DNA from: Coprococcus phoceensis
Lineage (GTDB): Bacteria > Bacillota > Clostridia > Lachnospirales > Lachnospiraceae
Direction of reading: 5' to 3'
DNA length: 64,000 nucleotides
NCBI RefSeq assembly: GCF_900104635.1
Contig: NZ_FNWC01000007.1
Location: forward strand, 2,021,421 to 2,085,420
Shown: piece by piece, positions 17,589 to 26,424 of the stretch
How the letters are laid out: each line of letters starts with the position of its first letter
Position numbering within the stretch: position 1 is the first letter of the stretch
Notes under the pieces: model-generated
Databases searched by the model: none
What the model saw: only the letters and a program-made list of their open reading frames with translations
What the model was told of the DNA's origin: nothing
Translations under genes and position numbers: made by a program

Positions 17589-18506
17589 TTATACCCTCGG
17601 TAGGAATACAGAGAACATCGTTCCCTTTCCAACAATCGAGGACACTTTAATGTATCCACATTGTTCTCGTATAATATGTCTCGCAAGATAGAGACCAATT
17701 CCAAGACCTTCCTGCTCTTTTGCCTCTTTTGTGCGATAAAATTTCTTAAAAATCGCCTCTGTCTCTGTATAATCAATTCCCATTCCATTGTCCGTAATAT
17801 CTACTCTCGCATACATATCATACTGCATCACACTTACTTTGACCATGGAATTCGGTTTTGAATACTTAATTGCATTTTCCAAAATATTCGAAAGCGCCAC
17901 GAGCGTCCACGGATAATCAAACACCGCCTGAATCTTCTTTTTCTTATATTGAATTGCAATTCCTTTTTTCTCTGCCAATGGAAGCAATTCCTGACTCACT
18001 TCACATAAAAGATTCCCAAGATTCTGTGATTTCGGCTCAATAGAATTCAATCCACTCTCCAGCACAGAAATTCTCACAACTGCCTCCAACATCATATTCA
18101 AGCGTTCCCCCTGTGCACTGATGCGCTCTGCAATCTTTCTGCTGTCATCTGAGAGATCTTTCTGCTCAACCAGCATATCAGAATACATCTTCACATCTGC
18201 AAGTGGTGCCTGCGTCTGAAAAGCAACTTCTGCAATCAATGACTTGATCCTGTCTTTTTTTTCTTTTGCACGTCTGTTTCTCACAATACATATTTTCAGA
18301 TACTGATTCATCTTAACTTCCAGATCCGAAAACACAGAGCCATCCGGCCTTTTTGATTTCAATGTTCCTTTTGTTGCATCATCAATCATCGTTGTCAGAT
18401 TCTCGATGAGATTCTTCATACTTCTTCTCTGTAAAAATACGACCAACACACAGATGACAACTACAATCTGAGCAATTACAATAGCAATAATACTTATCTT
18501 ATCCAT
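17589..18506 (-). CDS. Histidine-kinase-like protein without the phospho-acceptor histidine
   Basis: A 305-residue protein with one N-terminal membrane helix (residues 5-25), a short linker, a HisKA-like helix pair and a full HATPase domain. Where relatives have SHQTKTP-type H boxes, this one reads EVAFQTQAPLADV, with Phe96 in the His position; the codon is TTT. The ATP-binding boxes are intact: ILENAIKYS (N box), DITDNGMGID (G1), FKKFYR (F) and GLGIGLYLARH (G2). No response regulator adjoins it; the RR operon downstream has its own kinase. It may work as a pseudokinase or scaffold. Confidence 0.88.
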   Translation of the reverse strand: MDKISIIAIVIAQIVVVICVLVVFLQRRSMKNLIENLTTMIDDATKGTLKSKRPDGSVFSDLEVKMNQYLKICIVRNRRAKEKKDRIKSLIAEVAFQTQAPLADVKMYSDMLVEQKDLSDDSRKIAERISAQGERLNMMLEAVVRISVLESGLNSIEPKSQNLGNLLCEVSQELLPLAEKKGIAIQYKKKKIQAVFDYPWTLVALSNILENAIKYSKPNSMVKVSVMQYDMYARVDITDNGMGIDYTETEAIFKKFYRTKEAKEQEGLGIGLYLARHIIREQCGYIKVSSIVGKGTMFSVFLPRV

Positions 18507-18577
18507 TTATCCTGATACCCCTTTTTTGCATTTTCCCCTGTAAAAAATTATAGCACTACTTGTAAACATATGCAAAT

Positions 18578-18603
18578 AAAACCTCAGCATATGCTGAGGT
18601 TTT
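18578..18603 (-). terminator. Rho-independent terminator of ssrA
   Basis: A perfect 26-bp palindrome with arms AAAACCTCAGCAT and ATGCTGAGGTTTT lies 5 bases past the mature 3' end of tmRNA. The transcript then runs into UUUUAUUU. Confidence 0.85.
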
Positions 18604-18607
18604 GAAA

Positions 18608-18951
18608 TGGACCTGAGGGGAATCGAACCCCTGTCCGAAAGCCCTTCCATCGAGGCATCTCCCATCACAGTCATTATTTTGACATTCCCTCCATCAGCCG
18701 CCTAATGACAGGCTTCTGATCTCAGTAGCTTCATAAATTCTTCCATCCCCTCAAAGCTTTGGAAACGAAGTGCCTCACCTCGTTGAAGCCGGTGACTTAA
18801 GCAGTGAGCGACTTAAGGCCGACTGCTGCCACTAGGCAGCGTACGCTAAATTTTCGTCTGCGTTTAATTTTAAAGTACGGATTGTTATGCGGGCCCGCCC
18901 CGCAGATGGCTTCCCAAACTTCTGAACCCCCGTCGAAACCAGTACAAGCCC
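18608..18951 (-). ncRNA. ssrA: Transfer-messenger RNA (tmRNA)
   Basis: tmRNA rescues stalled ribosomes with SmpB and tags the nascent protein. The 3' T arm AGGGG-TTCGATT-CCCCT and acceptor strand CAGGTCC pair with the 5' end GGGCTTG, allowing G-U pairs. The conserved TGGTTTCGACGGGGG follows the 5' acceptor strand. The tag ORF is at 18832-18861 and reads ADENLAYAA then TAG. CCA is not encoded. The 344-base length is normal. A consensus promoter and a strong terminator flank it. smpB is about 38 kb away, next to rnr. Confidence 0.93.
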
Positions 18952-18988
18952 TAATTCAGCATTGTCGTGGTTCGCAAACGTAGTATTC

Positions 18989-19017
18989 ATTATATGCCAC
19001 CTTTTTTACCTTGTCAA
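18989..19017 (-). promoter_or_regulatory. Consensus sigma-70/A promoter of ssrA
   Basis: TTGACA (19012-19017), a 17-base spacer and TATAAT (18989-18994) on the minus strand. It is a perfect match, as expected for an abundant stable RNA. Transcription would start about 30 bases before the mature tmRNA 5' end, leaving a leader for processing. Confidence 0.88.
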
Positions 19018-19038
19018 GGCTGGATACAATAATCCTTC

Positions 19039-20076
19039 CTATCTCACCCCAAATTTATAAACCGTAGTCGTGTCATACGCCTCACCTGCACGACAGATTG
19101 GGCTTACAAAGTTCTCATGATTCACTGCATCCGGGAAATACTGTGTCTCAAAACAGACTGCGTGGTGTTTTTGATAGATTGCGCCCTCTTTTCCACACTC
19201 ATCCTCTACAAAATTGGCTGTATACATCTGCACTCCAGGAAGGTCTGTATACACTTCCATCTCAATCCCCGTTTTATCAGAATAAAGTGTTGCAACCTTT
19301 CCAACTCCGTCACGTGGCTTTAACACCCAGTTATGGTCATATCCATTTCCGAAATTCAATGCCTCATAATCTTCTTCAATATCTCTTCCAATCGTCTTTG
19401 GCACACGAAAATCCATTGGTGTCCCGTCTACGGAAACGATCTCTCCGGTTGGAATCGACGTTGCATCCGCTCTCGTGTAAGCATCCGCATCAATCCATAC
19501 TTCTTGATCTAACACCGAACCGGATTTATGTCCGGACAGATTAAAGTAACTATGATTTGTCATATTGATGATCGTATCTTTTGTCGGCACTCCATGATAC
19601 TGAATTTTTATTTCATTGTCATCTGTCAACGTATAAGTCACTTCAATGCCCAATTCACCCGGATAATTCTGATCGCCATCCGGACTGTGCAATGCGAATG
19701 TAATGCTGTTCTCCGTCTGTTCTTTCACTTTCCACACACGGAAACTATAAAAATCCAACCCGCTGTGAAGATTGTTTTCACCGTCATTTTTATCCAGATT
19801 ATATTTTTTCCCATTCAGCACAAATGATGCACCACCGATGCGGTTCGCGCTCCGGCCCACCGTAGCTCCAAAAAAAGTAGCTCCTTCTTCATATTGCTCT
19901 GCCGTGTCATATCCAAGTACCACATCACAGAGACTGCCATCCCTGTCCGGCACAAGGACCGCATGGAGCGTTGCCCCCAGATCAGTCACCCCGATCATCA
20001 TGCCGTTCTTGTTCGTAAATGTATATAATAAAGCAGCATCACCTTTGCTGTTCGCTCCAAATGCTCTCTGTTCCAT
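19039..20076 (-). CDS. galM: Aldose 1-epimerase (mutarotase)
   Basis: Interconverts the anomers of galactose to feed galactokinase. The 345-residue beta-sandwich protein shows TDLGATLHAVLVPDRDG, GATVGRSANRI, NLHSG (substrate His), MTNHSYFNLSGH (catalytic His) and CFETQYFPDAVN, with the catalytic Glu in FETQ. It is the last gene of galK-galT-galM, 24 bases after galT. All three steps from beta-galactose to UDP-galactose are therefore in one operon. Confidence 0.95.
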   Translation of the reverse strand: MEQRAFGANSKGDAALLYTFTNKNGMMIGVTDLGATLHAVLVPDRDGSLCDVVLGYDTAEQYEEGATFFGATVGRSANRIGGASFVLNGKKYNLDKNDGENNLHSGLDFYSFRVWKVKEQTENSITFALHSPDGDQNYPGELGIEVTYTLTDDNEIKIQYHGVPTKDTIINMTNHSYFNLSGHKSGSVLDQEVWIDADAYTRADATSIPTGEIVSVDGTPMDFRVPKTIGRDIEEDYEALNFGNGYDHNWVLKPRDGVGKVATLYSDKTGIEMEVYTDLPGVQMYTANFVEDECGKEGAIYQKHHAVCFETQYFPDAVNHENFVSPICRAGEAYDTTTVYKFGVR

Positions 20077-20100
20077 TCTGTTCTCATCCTCTCCAAATGC

Positions 20101-21591
20101 CTACAGTGTCTCTATGAACCGTTTGAATGCAATTCTTCCCTCTTCTGTACATTTATAGACACCTGCATCTTCCAAAACATTGGTAAATACAATTCCAACT
20201 TCTTTTTCCAAAATTTCCATTACATTTTCCTTTGTAAATCCGTCATATTTTCCTCGGAATGTCTCTACCCAGTCTGCATGTTTTTCAATCTTTTCATTCT
20301 CTCTGATATTTTTGCCTTCCACAAGATAATCTGCAAGGATTTCCATCTCTTCTTTCAGACGAGACGGAAGCACTGCAAGTCCCATTACCTCGATCAGACC
20401 AATGTTCTCTTTTTTGATATTATGCCACTGTGCATGTGGATGATATACTCCAAGCGGATGCTCTTCTGTTGTAATATTGTTGCGGAGCGCAAGATCCAGC
20501 TCATATGTATCCCCAACTTTTCTTGCGATTGGAGTGATCGTGTTGTGTGGCTCTCCATCTGTGTTCGCAAATACAAACGCCGCTTCGTCTGTGTATCCTC
20601 GCCATGCATCTAAAATGTGTGCTCCGAGTTCAATTAAACGCGACTCATCTGTACTTCTCAATCTCAATACAGACAATGGCCATTTTACAATTCCAACTTC
20701 TACATCTTCAAAGTTTTTGATTGTAAATGTCTCTTCCATCGGCGCTTTTGCCATTGCAAATGTATAATTTCCTCCCTGGAAATGGTCATGACTCAAGATA
20801 GAGCCTCCTACAATCGGAAGGTCTGCGTTTGATCCCAGAAAATAATGTGGGAACAATTTTACAAAATCAAATAATTTTACAAATGTCTGTTTTTCAATTT
20901 TCATCGGCGTATGCTCACCATTAAATACGATACAGTGTTCATTATAATATACATATGGCGAATACTGGAATCCCCATGCGCTGTCATTCACTGTGATCGG
21001 GATAATACGGTGGTTTTCTCTCGCCGGATGGTTCACACGACCTGCATATCCTTCATTCTCCACACAGAGCTGACATTTTGGATAACTACTTGCCTTTGCA
21101 TTCTTCGCAGCCGCAATCGCCTTTGGATCTTTCTCCGGTTTTGATAAGTTGATTGTGATATCAATCTCACCATAAGCGCTGTCCACTTTCCATTTGCGGT
21201 CTTTTTTCACTCGGTAGCGACGGATATAATCGCTGTCCTGACTCAATTTGTAGAAATAGTCTGTCGCCTCTTTTGGAGAAACCTCATATCTTTTTGCAAA
21301 CTCAGCCTGTACCTGTGCCGGGCGTGGTGTCAGACAGTTCATAATCTTTGTGTCAAACAGGTCTCTGTACACAATGCTGTCTTCAATAATTCCCCTTTTA
21401 CATGCCTCATCAAGTAACCCTGCCAGAACTGTTTCAAGTTCAATTGTCTCATCATGAATATCCGTATCTTCATAGTTTTCTTCGTGAAAAAGATCCAACA
21501 ACAGATTCGTTGTATAAATACGTTCGCACTCCGGCGTCAATCCTGTGTCAATTCCATACTGTACTAATTTTTTAATATTTTCAAATAACAT
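20101..21591 (-). CDS. galT: UDP-glucose--hexose-1-phosphate uridylyltransferase, class II
   Basis: Leloir pathway transferase that swaps UMP between glucose-1-P and galactose-1-P. The 496 residues match the Firmicutes class II GalT, not the 350-residue proteobacterial type. Visible motifs are CLTPRPAQVQAEFAKRYE, CQLCVENEGYAGR, SILSHDHFQGG and EEHPLGVYHPHAQWHNIKKE. The last one contains an HPHAQ motif like the HPH nucleophile region. It lies between galK (15-base gap) and galM, and expression probably comes from the promoter ahead of galK. Confidence 0.96.
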   Translation of the reverse strand: MLFENIKKLVQYGIDTGLTPECERIYTTNLLLDLFHEENYEDTDIHDETIELETVLAGLLDEACKRGIIEDSIVYRDLFDTKIMNCLTPRPAQVQAEFAKRYEVSPKEATDYFYKLSQDSDYIRRYRVKKDRKWKVDSAYGEIDITINLSKPEKDPKAIAAAKNAKASSYPKCQLCVENEGYAGRVNHPARENHRIIPITVNDSAWGFQYSPYVYYNEHCIVFNGEHTPMKIEKQTFVKLFDFVKLFPHYFLGSNADLPIVGGSILSHDHFQGGNYTFAMAKAPMEETFTIKNFEDVEVGIVKWPLSVLRLRSTDESRLIELGAHILDAWRGYTDEAAFVFANTDGEPHNTITPIARKVGDTYELDLALRNNITTEEHPLGVYHPHAQWHNIKKENIGLIEVMGLAVLPSRLKEEMEILADYLVEGKNIRENEKIEKHADWVETFRGKYDGFTKENVMEILEKEVGIVFTNVLEDAGVYKCTEEGRIAFKRFIETL

Positions 21592-21606
21592 TTTTTTCTC
21601 TCCTGC

Positions 21607-22776
21607 TTATTTTAAAATTTTTGCTCCATCTCCGATGTCTACTACATAAAATTCCGCTTTGTGTCCCACTCTCTCCTCATACTGTGCTCCGACAGTCTCG
21701 ATGAAATGATCCACTGCATCATTTTTCACAATACTTACTGTACATCCGCCGAATCCGCCTCCTGTGATACGTGATCCGATTACGCCCTCGATTGACCATG
21801 CGAGATCCACCAAAATATCAATCTCTTCACAAGATACCTCATAATCATCTCGAAGCGATACATGAGATGCATTCATCAGCTTTCCAAATGTCTCAATATC
21901 ATCTGCTTTGAGCGCTTCTACCGCCTTGATCGTTCTTCGGTTCTCATACACCGCATGCTTTGCTCTTTTCTGTCTGATCTCAGACTGGATTGCATCTTTA
22001 TGCGCCTCAAATTCCTCCTCTGTCAGATCACCAAGCGTCTGGATACCCAACACTTTCTGCAGTTCTCTTAAGGCAGTCTCACATTCATTTCTTCTGTCAT
22101 TGTATGCAGAGTCCACAAGGCTGTGTTTTACTTTACTGTTTACAATTACAATTTTTGCATCTTCAAGCACAACCGGTGCATATTCATACTGCAGCGTATT
22201 GGTATCCAGGAAAATAGCATTGTCTTTCTTTCCCATCGCGCTTGCAAACTGATCCATAATTCCACAGTTGCAGCCATTAAAGTTATTTTCTGAATACTGC
22301 CCAATCTGCGCGATCTCAACCATCGTCAAGTCGTCAAATGCAAACATATCCTTCAAAAGCACTCCTGTCAGAACTTCCAACGATGCAGATGAAGAAAGCC
22401 CTGAGCCGTTCGGAATATTTCCGTAAATCAGAATATCAAGTCCGTTTGTAAGCTTATATCCACGTTTTTCAAATGTCCACATAACTCCCTTCGGATAATT
22501 CGTCCATCCTGCTGCCTCTGACGGAACCAGATCATTCAGGCTTGACTCGATCACACCGAGAGATTCAAAATTTGCAGAGTACAGTCTCAGCCTGTCATCT
22601 TCTCTCTTTCTTGCAATCGCATATGTACCTAATGTCAACGCGCATGGAAACACATGCCCTCCGTTGTAGTCTGTGTGTTCCCCGATCAGATTCACACGCC
22701 CCGGTGCAAAATACGCCCGGATATCCCCTTCTGGTCCAAATAATTGTTTGAATTGTTCTACCAGTCTCGCTTTCAT
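21607..22776 (-). CDS. galK: Galactokinase
   Basis: Phosphorylates alpha-galactose at C1. The 389-residue GHMP kinase has the signature GRVNLIGEHTDYNGGHVFPC near residue 27, the ATP loop PNGSGLSSSASLEVLTG, the catalytic Asp in CGIMDQFASAMG, and the C-terminal RITGGGFGGCTVSIV. It is first in the galKTM operon. The ATG follows AAAGGAG, and a promoter lies 58-85 bases upstream. The regulator gene just upstream on the same strand is a natural candidate controller. Confidence 0.97.
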   Translation of the reverse strand: MKARLVEQFKQLFGPEGDIRAYFAPGRVNLIGEHTDYNGGHVFPCALTLGTYAIARKREDDRLRLYSANFESLGVIESSLNDLVPSEAAGWTNYPKGVMWTFEKRGYKLTNGLDILIYGNIPNGSGLSSSASLEVLTGVLLKDMFAFDDLTMVEIAQIGQYSENNFNGCNCGIMDQFASAMGKKDNAIFLDTNTLQYEYAPVVLEDAKIVIVNSKVKHSLVDSAYNDRRNECETALRELQKVLGIQTLGDLTEEEFEAHKDAIQSEIRQKRAKHAVYENRRTIKAVEALKADDIETFGKLMNASHVSLRDDYEVSCEEIDILVDLAWSIEGVIGSRITGGGFGGCTVSIVKNDAVDHFIETVGAQYEERVGHKAEFYVVDIGDGAKILK

Positions 22777-22833
22777 TCTTCTTCTCCTTTTTTATTTTAA
22801 TATTTTTGTTTTAAAACACCTTATTTGTTATTT

Positions 22834-22861
22834 ATTATATCACATTTTCCTATACTGTAAA
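22834..22861 (-). promoter_or_regulatory. Promoter of the galKTM operon
   Basis: Minus-strand TTTACA (22856-22861), a 16-base spacer and TATAAT (22834-22839) in the AT-rich gap between the upstream regulator gene and galK. Confidence 0.65.
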
Positions 22862-22864
22862 GCT

Positions 22865-23779
22865 TTAATAACTCAATTTTAGAACAATATCCTGTGGATA
22901 ATCTCCAAAGCCGTCCCCAAATATATTAATTCCGCCTTTGTGTGCTGCATCCTCCTTAATTCCGATCTTCACCGAAATATAATCCTTGTCAGAAAGGTTG
23001 TATTTTTCCAGTCCGGCATCAGAAATCTTTTCACCGTCCAGAAAGCTTCCGTCCTTTTTTACACACCAGTTCTTTAACATGCCATACTGGGTCTTATCCG
23101 ATGACCACCATGCCGGATTCAGCTTCCCGCGTCTTCCGCCGAAATCGCTCGGACTTTCCCACGTTCCAACCTCAACGTCATTGATCCACAGTGTAATATC
23201 AGAAGGCCAGTCCATATTGTACTCATGGTCTTCCGAACATATTTCTGCGGACACCTCCACTTTCCTGAGTGTTTTCTTTTTTAATGTCACATTTGGAAAA
23301 CGGTATTCCAAATATCCATTTCCAAACCAAATGAGCTTTGCATTTACCCTTGCAGGATTATAAAATACCGAAGCCTCATCTTCCACATCAATGTACCCGT
23401 CCTGAGATACTATTCCGCAAGTCGGCTCCACATGGTAATCCACATAATTTCCGATTGGCATGTGGATCTCATCGATTTCTCCTTCTTCCTCCTGCTGTAA
23501 GTCAATAAAAATTCCATCTACTTTCTTTCTGCAGATTTTCATAGATCCTCTGACTGCTGCCCGAAGTTCTGTCTCAATCAGTCCAGCTTCCTCAAGAACC
23601 CGAACATGCAGCGCTGCCGAAGATGCCGGTATCTGTAAACATTCGGCAATTTCATTTACATTATAAGCTCTTTCTTCCAGTTCACTCAAAATCCGGAGTC
23701 TCAATTCCGATGACAATGCTTTTCCAATTAATGCAAGCTGTTCTTTTTGGCTCAAATTATACTTTTCCGTTCTATCCAT
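22865..23779 (-). CDS. ArsR-type HTH regulator with a large C-terminal domain, next to the gal operon
   Basis: A 304-residue regulator. The N-terminal winged helix (about 13-85) reads ALSSELRLRILSELEERAYN, then IPASSAALHVRVLEEAGLIE, as in ArsR-like proteins. The remaining 210 residues are a beta-rich domain (VDYHVEPTCGIVSQDGYIDV and so on) unlike small metal sensors. Many Trp, Gly and Asp residues suggest a ligand- or sugar-binding fold, but I do not recognise it with certainty. The position directly upstream of galKTM on the same strand suggests a role in sugar regulation; the inducer is unknown. It is divergent from the lipid gene cluster. Confidence 0.8.
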   Translation of the reverse strand: MDRTEKYNLSQKEQLALIGKALSSELRLRILSELEERAYNVNEIAECLQIPASSAALHVRVLEEAGLIETELRAAVRGSMKICRKKVDGIFIDLQQEEEGEIDEIHMPIGNYVDYHVEPTCGIVSQDGYIDVEDEASVFYNPARVNAKLIWFGNGYLEYRFPNVTLKKKTLRKVEVSAEICSEDHEYNMDWPSDITLWINDVEVGTWESPSDFGGRRGKLNPAWWSSDKTQYGMLKNWCVKKDGSFLDGEKISDAGLEKYNLSDKDYISVKIGIKEDAAHKGGINIFGDGFGDYPQDIVLKLSY

Positions 23780-23914
23780 CTTTCTTTCCTCTTTAATGCA
23801 CTATATTTATTATTTTATACCAAAAATCTTGTTATATTTATTTTAACTTTTCTAGTGACCATCGTCAATTATAAATGTTATAATATCTCCAAGAACAAAA
23901 GACAGGTGATGCAA

Positions 23915-24841
23915 ATGTACATTTTTATTGTAAATCCGCACGCTCGTTCCGGTCTCGGACATGTCGTGTGGGACGAATTAGAATCTATTTTAAAAAAGCA
24001 AAACATACCTTATAAAGCGTATTTTACAAAATATCAAAAACATGCGACCGAGATTGCCCGCAAAGCCACCTCCGATGATGCTCCTTCCACTTTGGTTGTA
24101 CTCGGCGGAGATGGTACGATAAACGAAGTGGTAAACGGAATCCAAGATTATGAAAAGGTGATTCTGGGGTATATTCCAATTGGCTCAAGCAACGATTTTG
24201 CCAGAAGCCTGAATATCCCTTCTTCACCCAAAGAGGCTTTGGAGCTTATTCTCGCGGCACATGACACCTGCTCGATAAATATCGGACGATTGCAGTATCA
24301 AGACCGCTTGAAACATTTTGCCGTAAGTGCAGGTATTGGCTTTGACGCCGCTATCTGCCACGAGGCAGTCATTTCAAAATTGAAAGTTGCATTGAATAAG
24401 ATCCACCTTGGGAAACTCACTTATGCCGGCATTTCCCTGCACCGTCTCTTTCTGACAACACCCCAGAAAATGACAGTAACATTGGATCATAAAGAAGAAT
24501 TCTCTTTTCCATCTGCATATTTTGCCGCAATTATGAACCACAAATACGAAGGCGGAGGGGTCAAATTCTGCCCCGATGCTCGCCCCGATGACAATCTGCT
24601 CGATGTAATTGTTGTTTCTGATCTTTCAAAATTAAAGATTCTCACCCTCCTTCCGACAGCATTTACCGGTTGGCATACGCATTTTAAAGGTGTCCATACC
24701 TATCAGTGCCGCCATGTGAGCATTCACGCAGAACGAGCATTGCCGGTTCACACAGACGGAGAACCTGTATTTTTGCAAAAAAGCATTTCCGCCTCATGCG
24801 ATTCTAAAATGCTTCAGGTCATCGTGCCGCAAAGGAGGTAG
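23915..24841 (+). CDS. Diacylglycerol/lipid kinase family protein (YegS/DgkB-like)
   Basis: A 308-residue lipid kinase of the DAGK catalytic family. It opens MYIFIVNPHARSGLG and has the nucleotide motif VVLGGDGTINEVVNGI, then GYIPIGSSNDFARSLNIP and a late VHTDGEPVF. These match bacterial diacylglycerol or related lipid kinases. A longer in-frame start at 23747 is rejected because its extra 56 residues are unrelated to the family and AGGTGA lies five bases before the ATG at 23915. A GDPD gene follows after 2 bases, so the pair is an operon. The precise lipid substrate cannot be read from sequence. Confidence 0.9.
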   Translation: MYIFIVNPHARSGLGHVVWDELESILKKQNIPYKAYFTKYQKHATEIARKATSDDAPSTLVVLGGDGTINEVVNGIQDYEKVILGYIPIGSSNDFARSLNIPSSPKEALELILAAHDTCSINIGRLQYQDRLKHFAVSAGIGFDAAICHEAVISKLKVALNKIHLGKLTYAGISLHRLFLTTPQKMTVTLDHKEEFSFPSAYFAAIMNHKYEGGGVKFCPDARPDDNLLDVIVVSDLSKLKILTLLPTAFTGWHTHFKGVHTYQCRHVSIHAERALPVHTDGEPVFLQKSISASCDSKMLQVIVPQRR

Positions 24842-24843
24842 TT

Positions 24844-25650
24844 ATGTTTTTTATTGTATTACTATTTTTATTGTTATTCTTGTATTTGATCTTCATCTGT
24901 CCGAATCTCGCCAGACGTAAAATGATGGAACCATTTTTTCATACAGAATTCGCCCATCGCGGCCTGTTTTCAGATGCCCGTGCCATTCCTGAAAATTCCA
25001 TGAAAGCTTTTCAGGAAGCAGTCAGGCAGCATGTCGGCATCGAACTTGACGTCCATCTGACAAAAGATGAAAAAGTAGTCGTTTTTCACGATGACACGCT
25101 CACAAGGATGTGCCAGATTGATGCCCTCATCGAAGAAACCTCTTATGAAGACTTGCAGAAACTTTACCTGAATCACACATCGGAAAAAATTCCGCTTCTC
25201 TCCGATGTGTTGTCGTACGTCAACGGTCGTGTTCCGCTTTTGATCGAATTAAAACTTCCTACAAAAAGCACCAGACTCTGTCATGAAGTACACAAGCTTT
25301 TGGAAACTTATCAGGGAGCTTATCTGATTCAGTCTTTTAACACAATCGGGATTTTCTGGTTTCGAAAAAATGCCCCGCATATTCTGCGTGGTCAGCTATC
25401 CTCGAACCTGACAAAGACACGAAAGACCGAGCCTTGGCTTGCCTGTTTTCTTGTCCGTTTTCTCCTTTTAAACGGTATTGCAAAACCCGATTTTATTTCT
25501 TATAAATTCAAAGACGCCTCCAACATCAGTCTCCGAATAATAAGAATTCTCTACCGCACACCGGTCGCAGTCTGGACACTTCGTACACCAGAATCATTTC
25601 TCCAGGCAAAACGGCAATACGATATGGTCATATTCGAAAAAAAGTTTTAA
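24844..25650 (+). CDS. Membrane-anchored glycerophosphodiester phosphodiesterase family protein
   Basis: A 268-residue protein with an N-terminal membrane anchor (residues 2-20) and a GDPD TIM barrel. Active-site motifs are FAHRGLFSD, PENSMKAF, IELDVHLTKDEKVVVFHDDT (metal-binding Glu/Asp and catalytic His) and PLLIELK. Family members release sn-glycerol-3-phosphate from phospholipid head groups or attack teichoic-acid backbones. It is coupled to the lipid kinase upstream, and a PAP2 phosphatase follows, giving a small phospholipid-turnover cluster. The substrate is inferred only at family level. Confidence 0.9.
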   Translation: MFFIVLLFLLLFLYLIFICPNLARRKMMEPFFHTEFAHRGLFSDARAIPENSMKAFQEAVRQHVGIELDVHLTKDEKVVVFHDDTLTRMCQIDALIEETSYEDLQKLYLNHTSEKIPLLSDVLSYVNGRVPLLIELKLPTKSTRLCHEVHKLLETYQGAYLIQSFNTIGIFWFRKNAPHILRGQLSSNLTKTRKTEPWLACFLVRFLLLNGIAKPDFISYKFKDASNISLRIIRILYRTPVAVWTLRTPESFLQAKRQYDMVIFEKKF

Positions 25651-25676
25651 AAATTCTAAAGATAGTATGAAGACTG

Positions 25677-25705
25677 TTGTTGCTCAATCTTTTTCATGCT
25701 ATAAT
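25677..25705 (+). promoter_or_regulatory. Promoter of the PAP2 phosphatase gene
   Basis: TTGTTG (25677-25682), 17-base spacer, TATAAT (25700-25705), then the PAP2 start at 25749. This gives the phosphatase its own promoter within the lipid cluster. Confidence 0.55.
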
Positions 25706-25748
25706 CATCTACATACTTTAATTCACTTTATGAAGGGATTTTGATAGC

Positions 25749-26399
25749 ATGAAAAGCTTCCTACAAAAACATAGACATGCATGGGTTTTTCTTTACGGAT
25801 TCATTTACCTTCCTTGGTTTTTTTATCTGGAAAAACATGTGACAACAGATTTCCATATTATCCATACCAGTCTCGATGAAAAGATACCATTTTTAGAGAT
25901 ATTCATCATTCCTTACGGACTATGGTTTGTATTCATCGCAGTGACTGTCGGATATTTCTTTTTCACAGATAAGACTGATTTTTATAAACTTTCAGCCTTT
26001 CTCTGTATTGGAATGACGATTTTTTTGATATTTTCAACTATTTATCCAAATGGGCAGATTTTACGTCCGACAACATTTGAGCACGACAATATTTTTGTCG
26101 ATTTAGTAAAGCAGTTATACCGTGCTGATACACCGACGAATATTTTCCCAAGCCTGCACGTGTATAACTCCATCGGTGCCTGCATTGCAATTATGCATAG
26201 CCAAAGATTAAAAGAATATCGATGGATTCAATACGCCTCGCTTGTACTTGGCGGACTCATCATCTTATCTACCATGTTTTTAAAGCAACACTCTGTGATC
26301 GACGTGGTAGGCGCCGGTGCAATGGCTGTAATCTGTTATCAGCTCGTATATGTGGCTGCATTCAAAAAACAGCCGGCCATATCCAGACAAACAATTTAG
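25749..26399 (+). CDS. PAP2-superfamily membrane phosphatase
   Basis: A 216-residue integral membrane protein with about six helices. The phosphatidic-acid phosphatase signature is split as usual. Its second and third blocks appear as IFPSLHVYNS (catalytic His) and STMFLKQHSVIDVVGA (second His and Asp); the first KxxxxxxRP block seems to be QILRPTTFE. It may dephosphorylate phosphatidate, phosphatidylglycerophosphate or isoprenyl diphosphates. A strong terminator begins at its stop codon. Confidence 0.86.
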   Translation: MKSFLQKHRHAWVFLYGFIYLPWFFYLEKHVTTDFHIIHTSLDEKIPFLEIFIIPYGLWFVFIAVTVGYFFFTDKTDFYKLSAFLCIGMTIFLIFSTIYPNGQILRPTTFEHDNIFVDLVKQLYRADTPTNIFPSLHVYNSIGACIAIMHSQRLKEYRWIQYASLVLGGLIILSTMFLKQHSVIDVVGAGAMAVICYQLVYVAAFKKQPAISRQTI

Positions 26400-26420
26400 G
26401 ACCAGCAGATTGCTGGTCCT
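26398..26420. terminator. Bidirectional hairpin between PAP2 and the SfsA-MutY gene
   Basis: Perfect 10-bp stem AGGACCAGCA / TGCTGGTCCT with a 3-base loop between convergent genes. On the plus strand it is followed by ATTCTTATT. Its first bases overlap the PAP2 stop codon. Confidence 0.75.
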
Positions 26421-26424
26421 ATTC

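Noticed and set aside
23747..23914. Longer N terminus of the lipid kinase
   Set aside because: The extra 56 residues are unlike the family, overlap the divergent promoter region, and the ATG at 23915 has AGGTGA in place.
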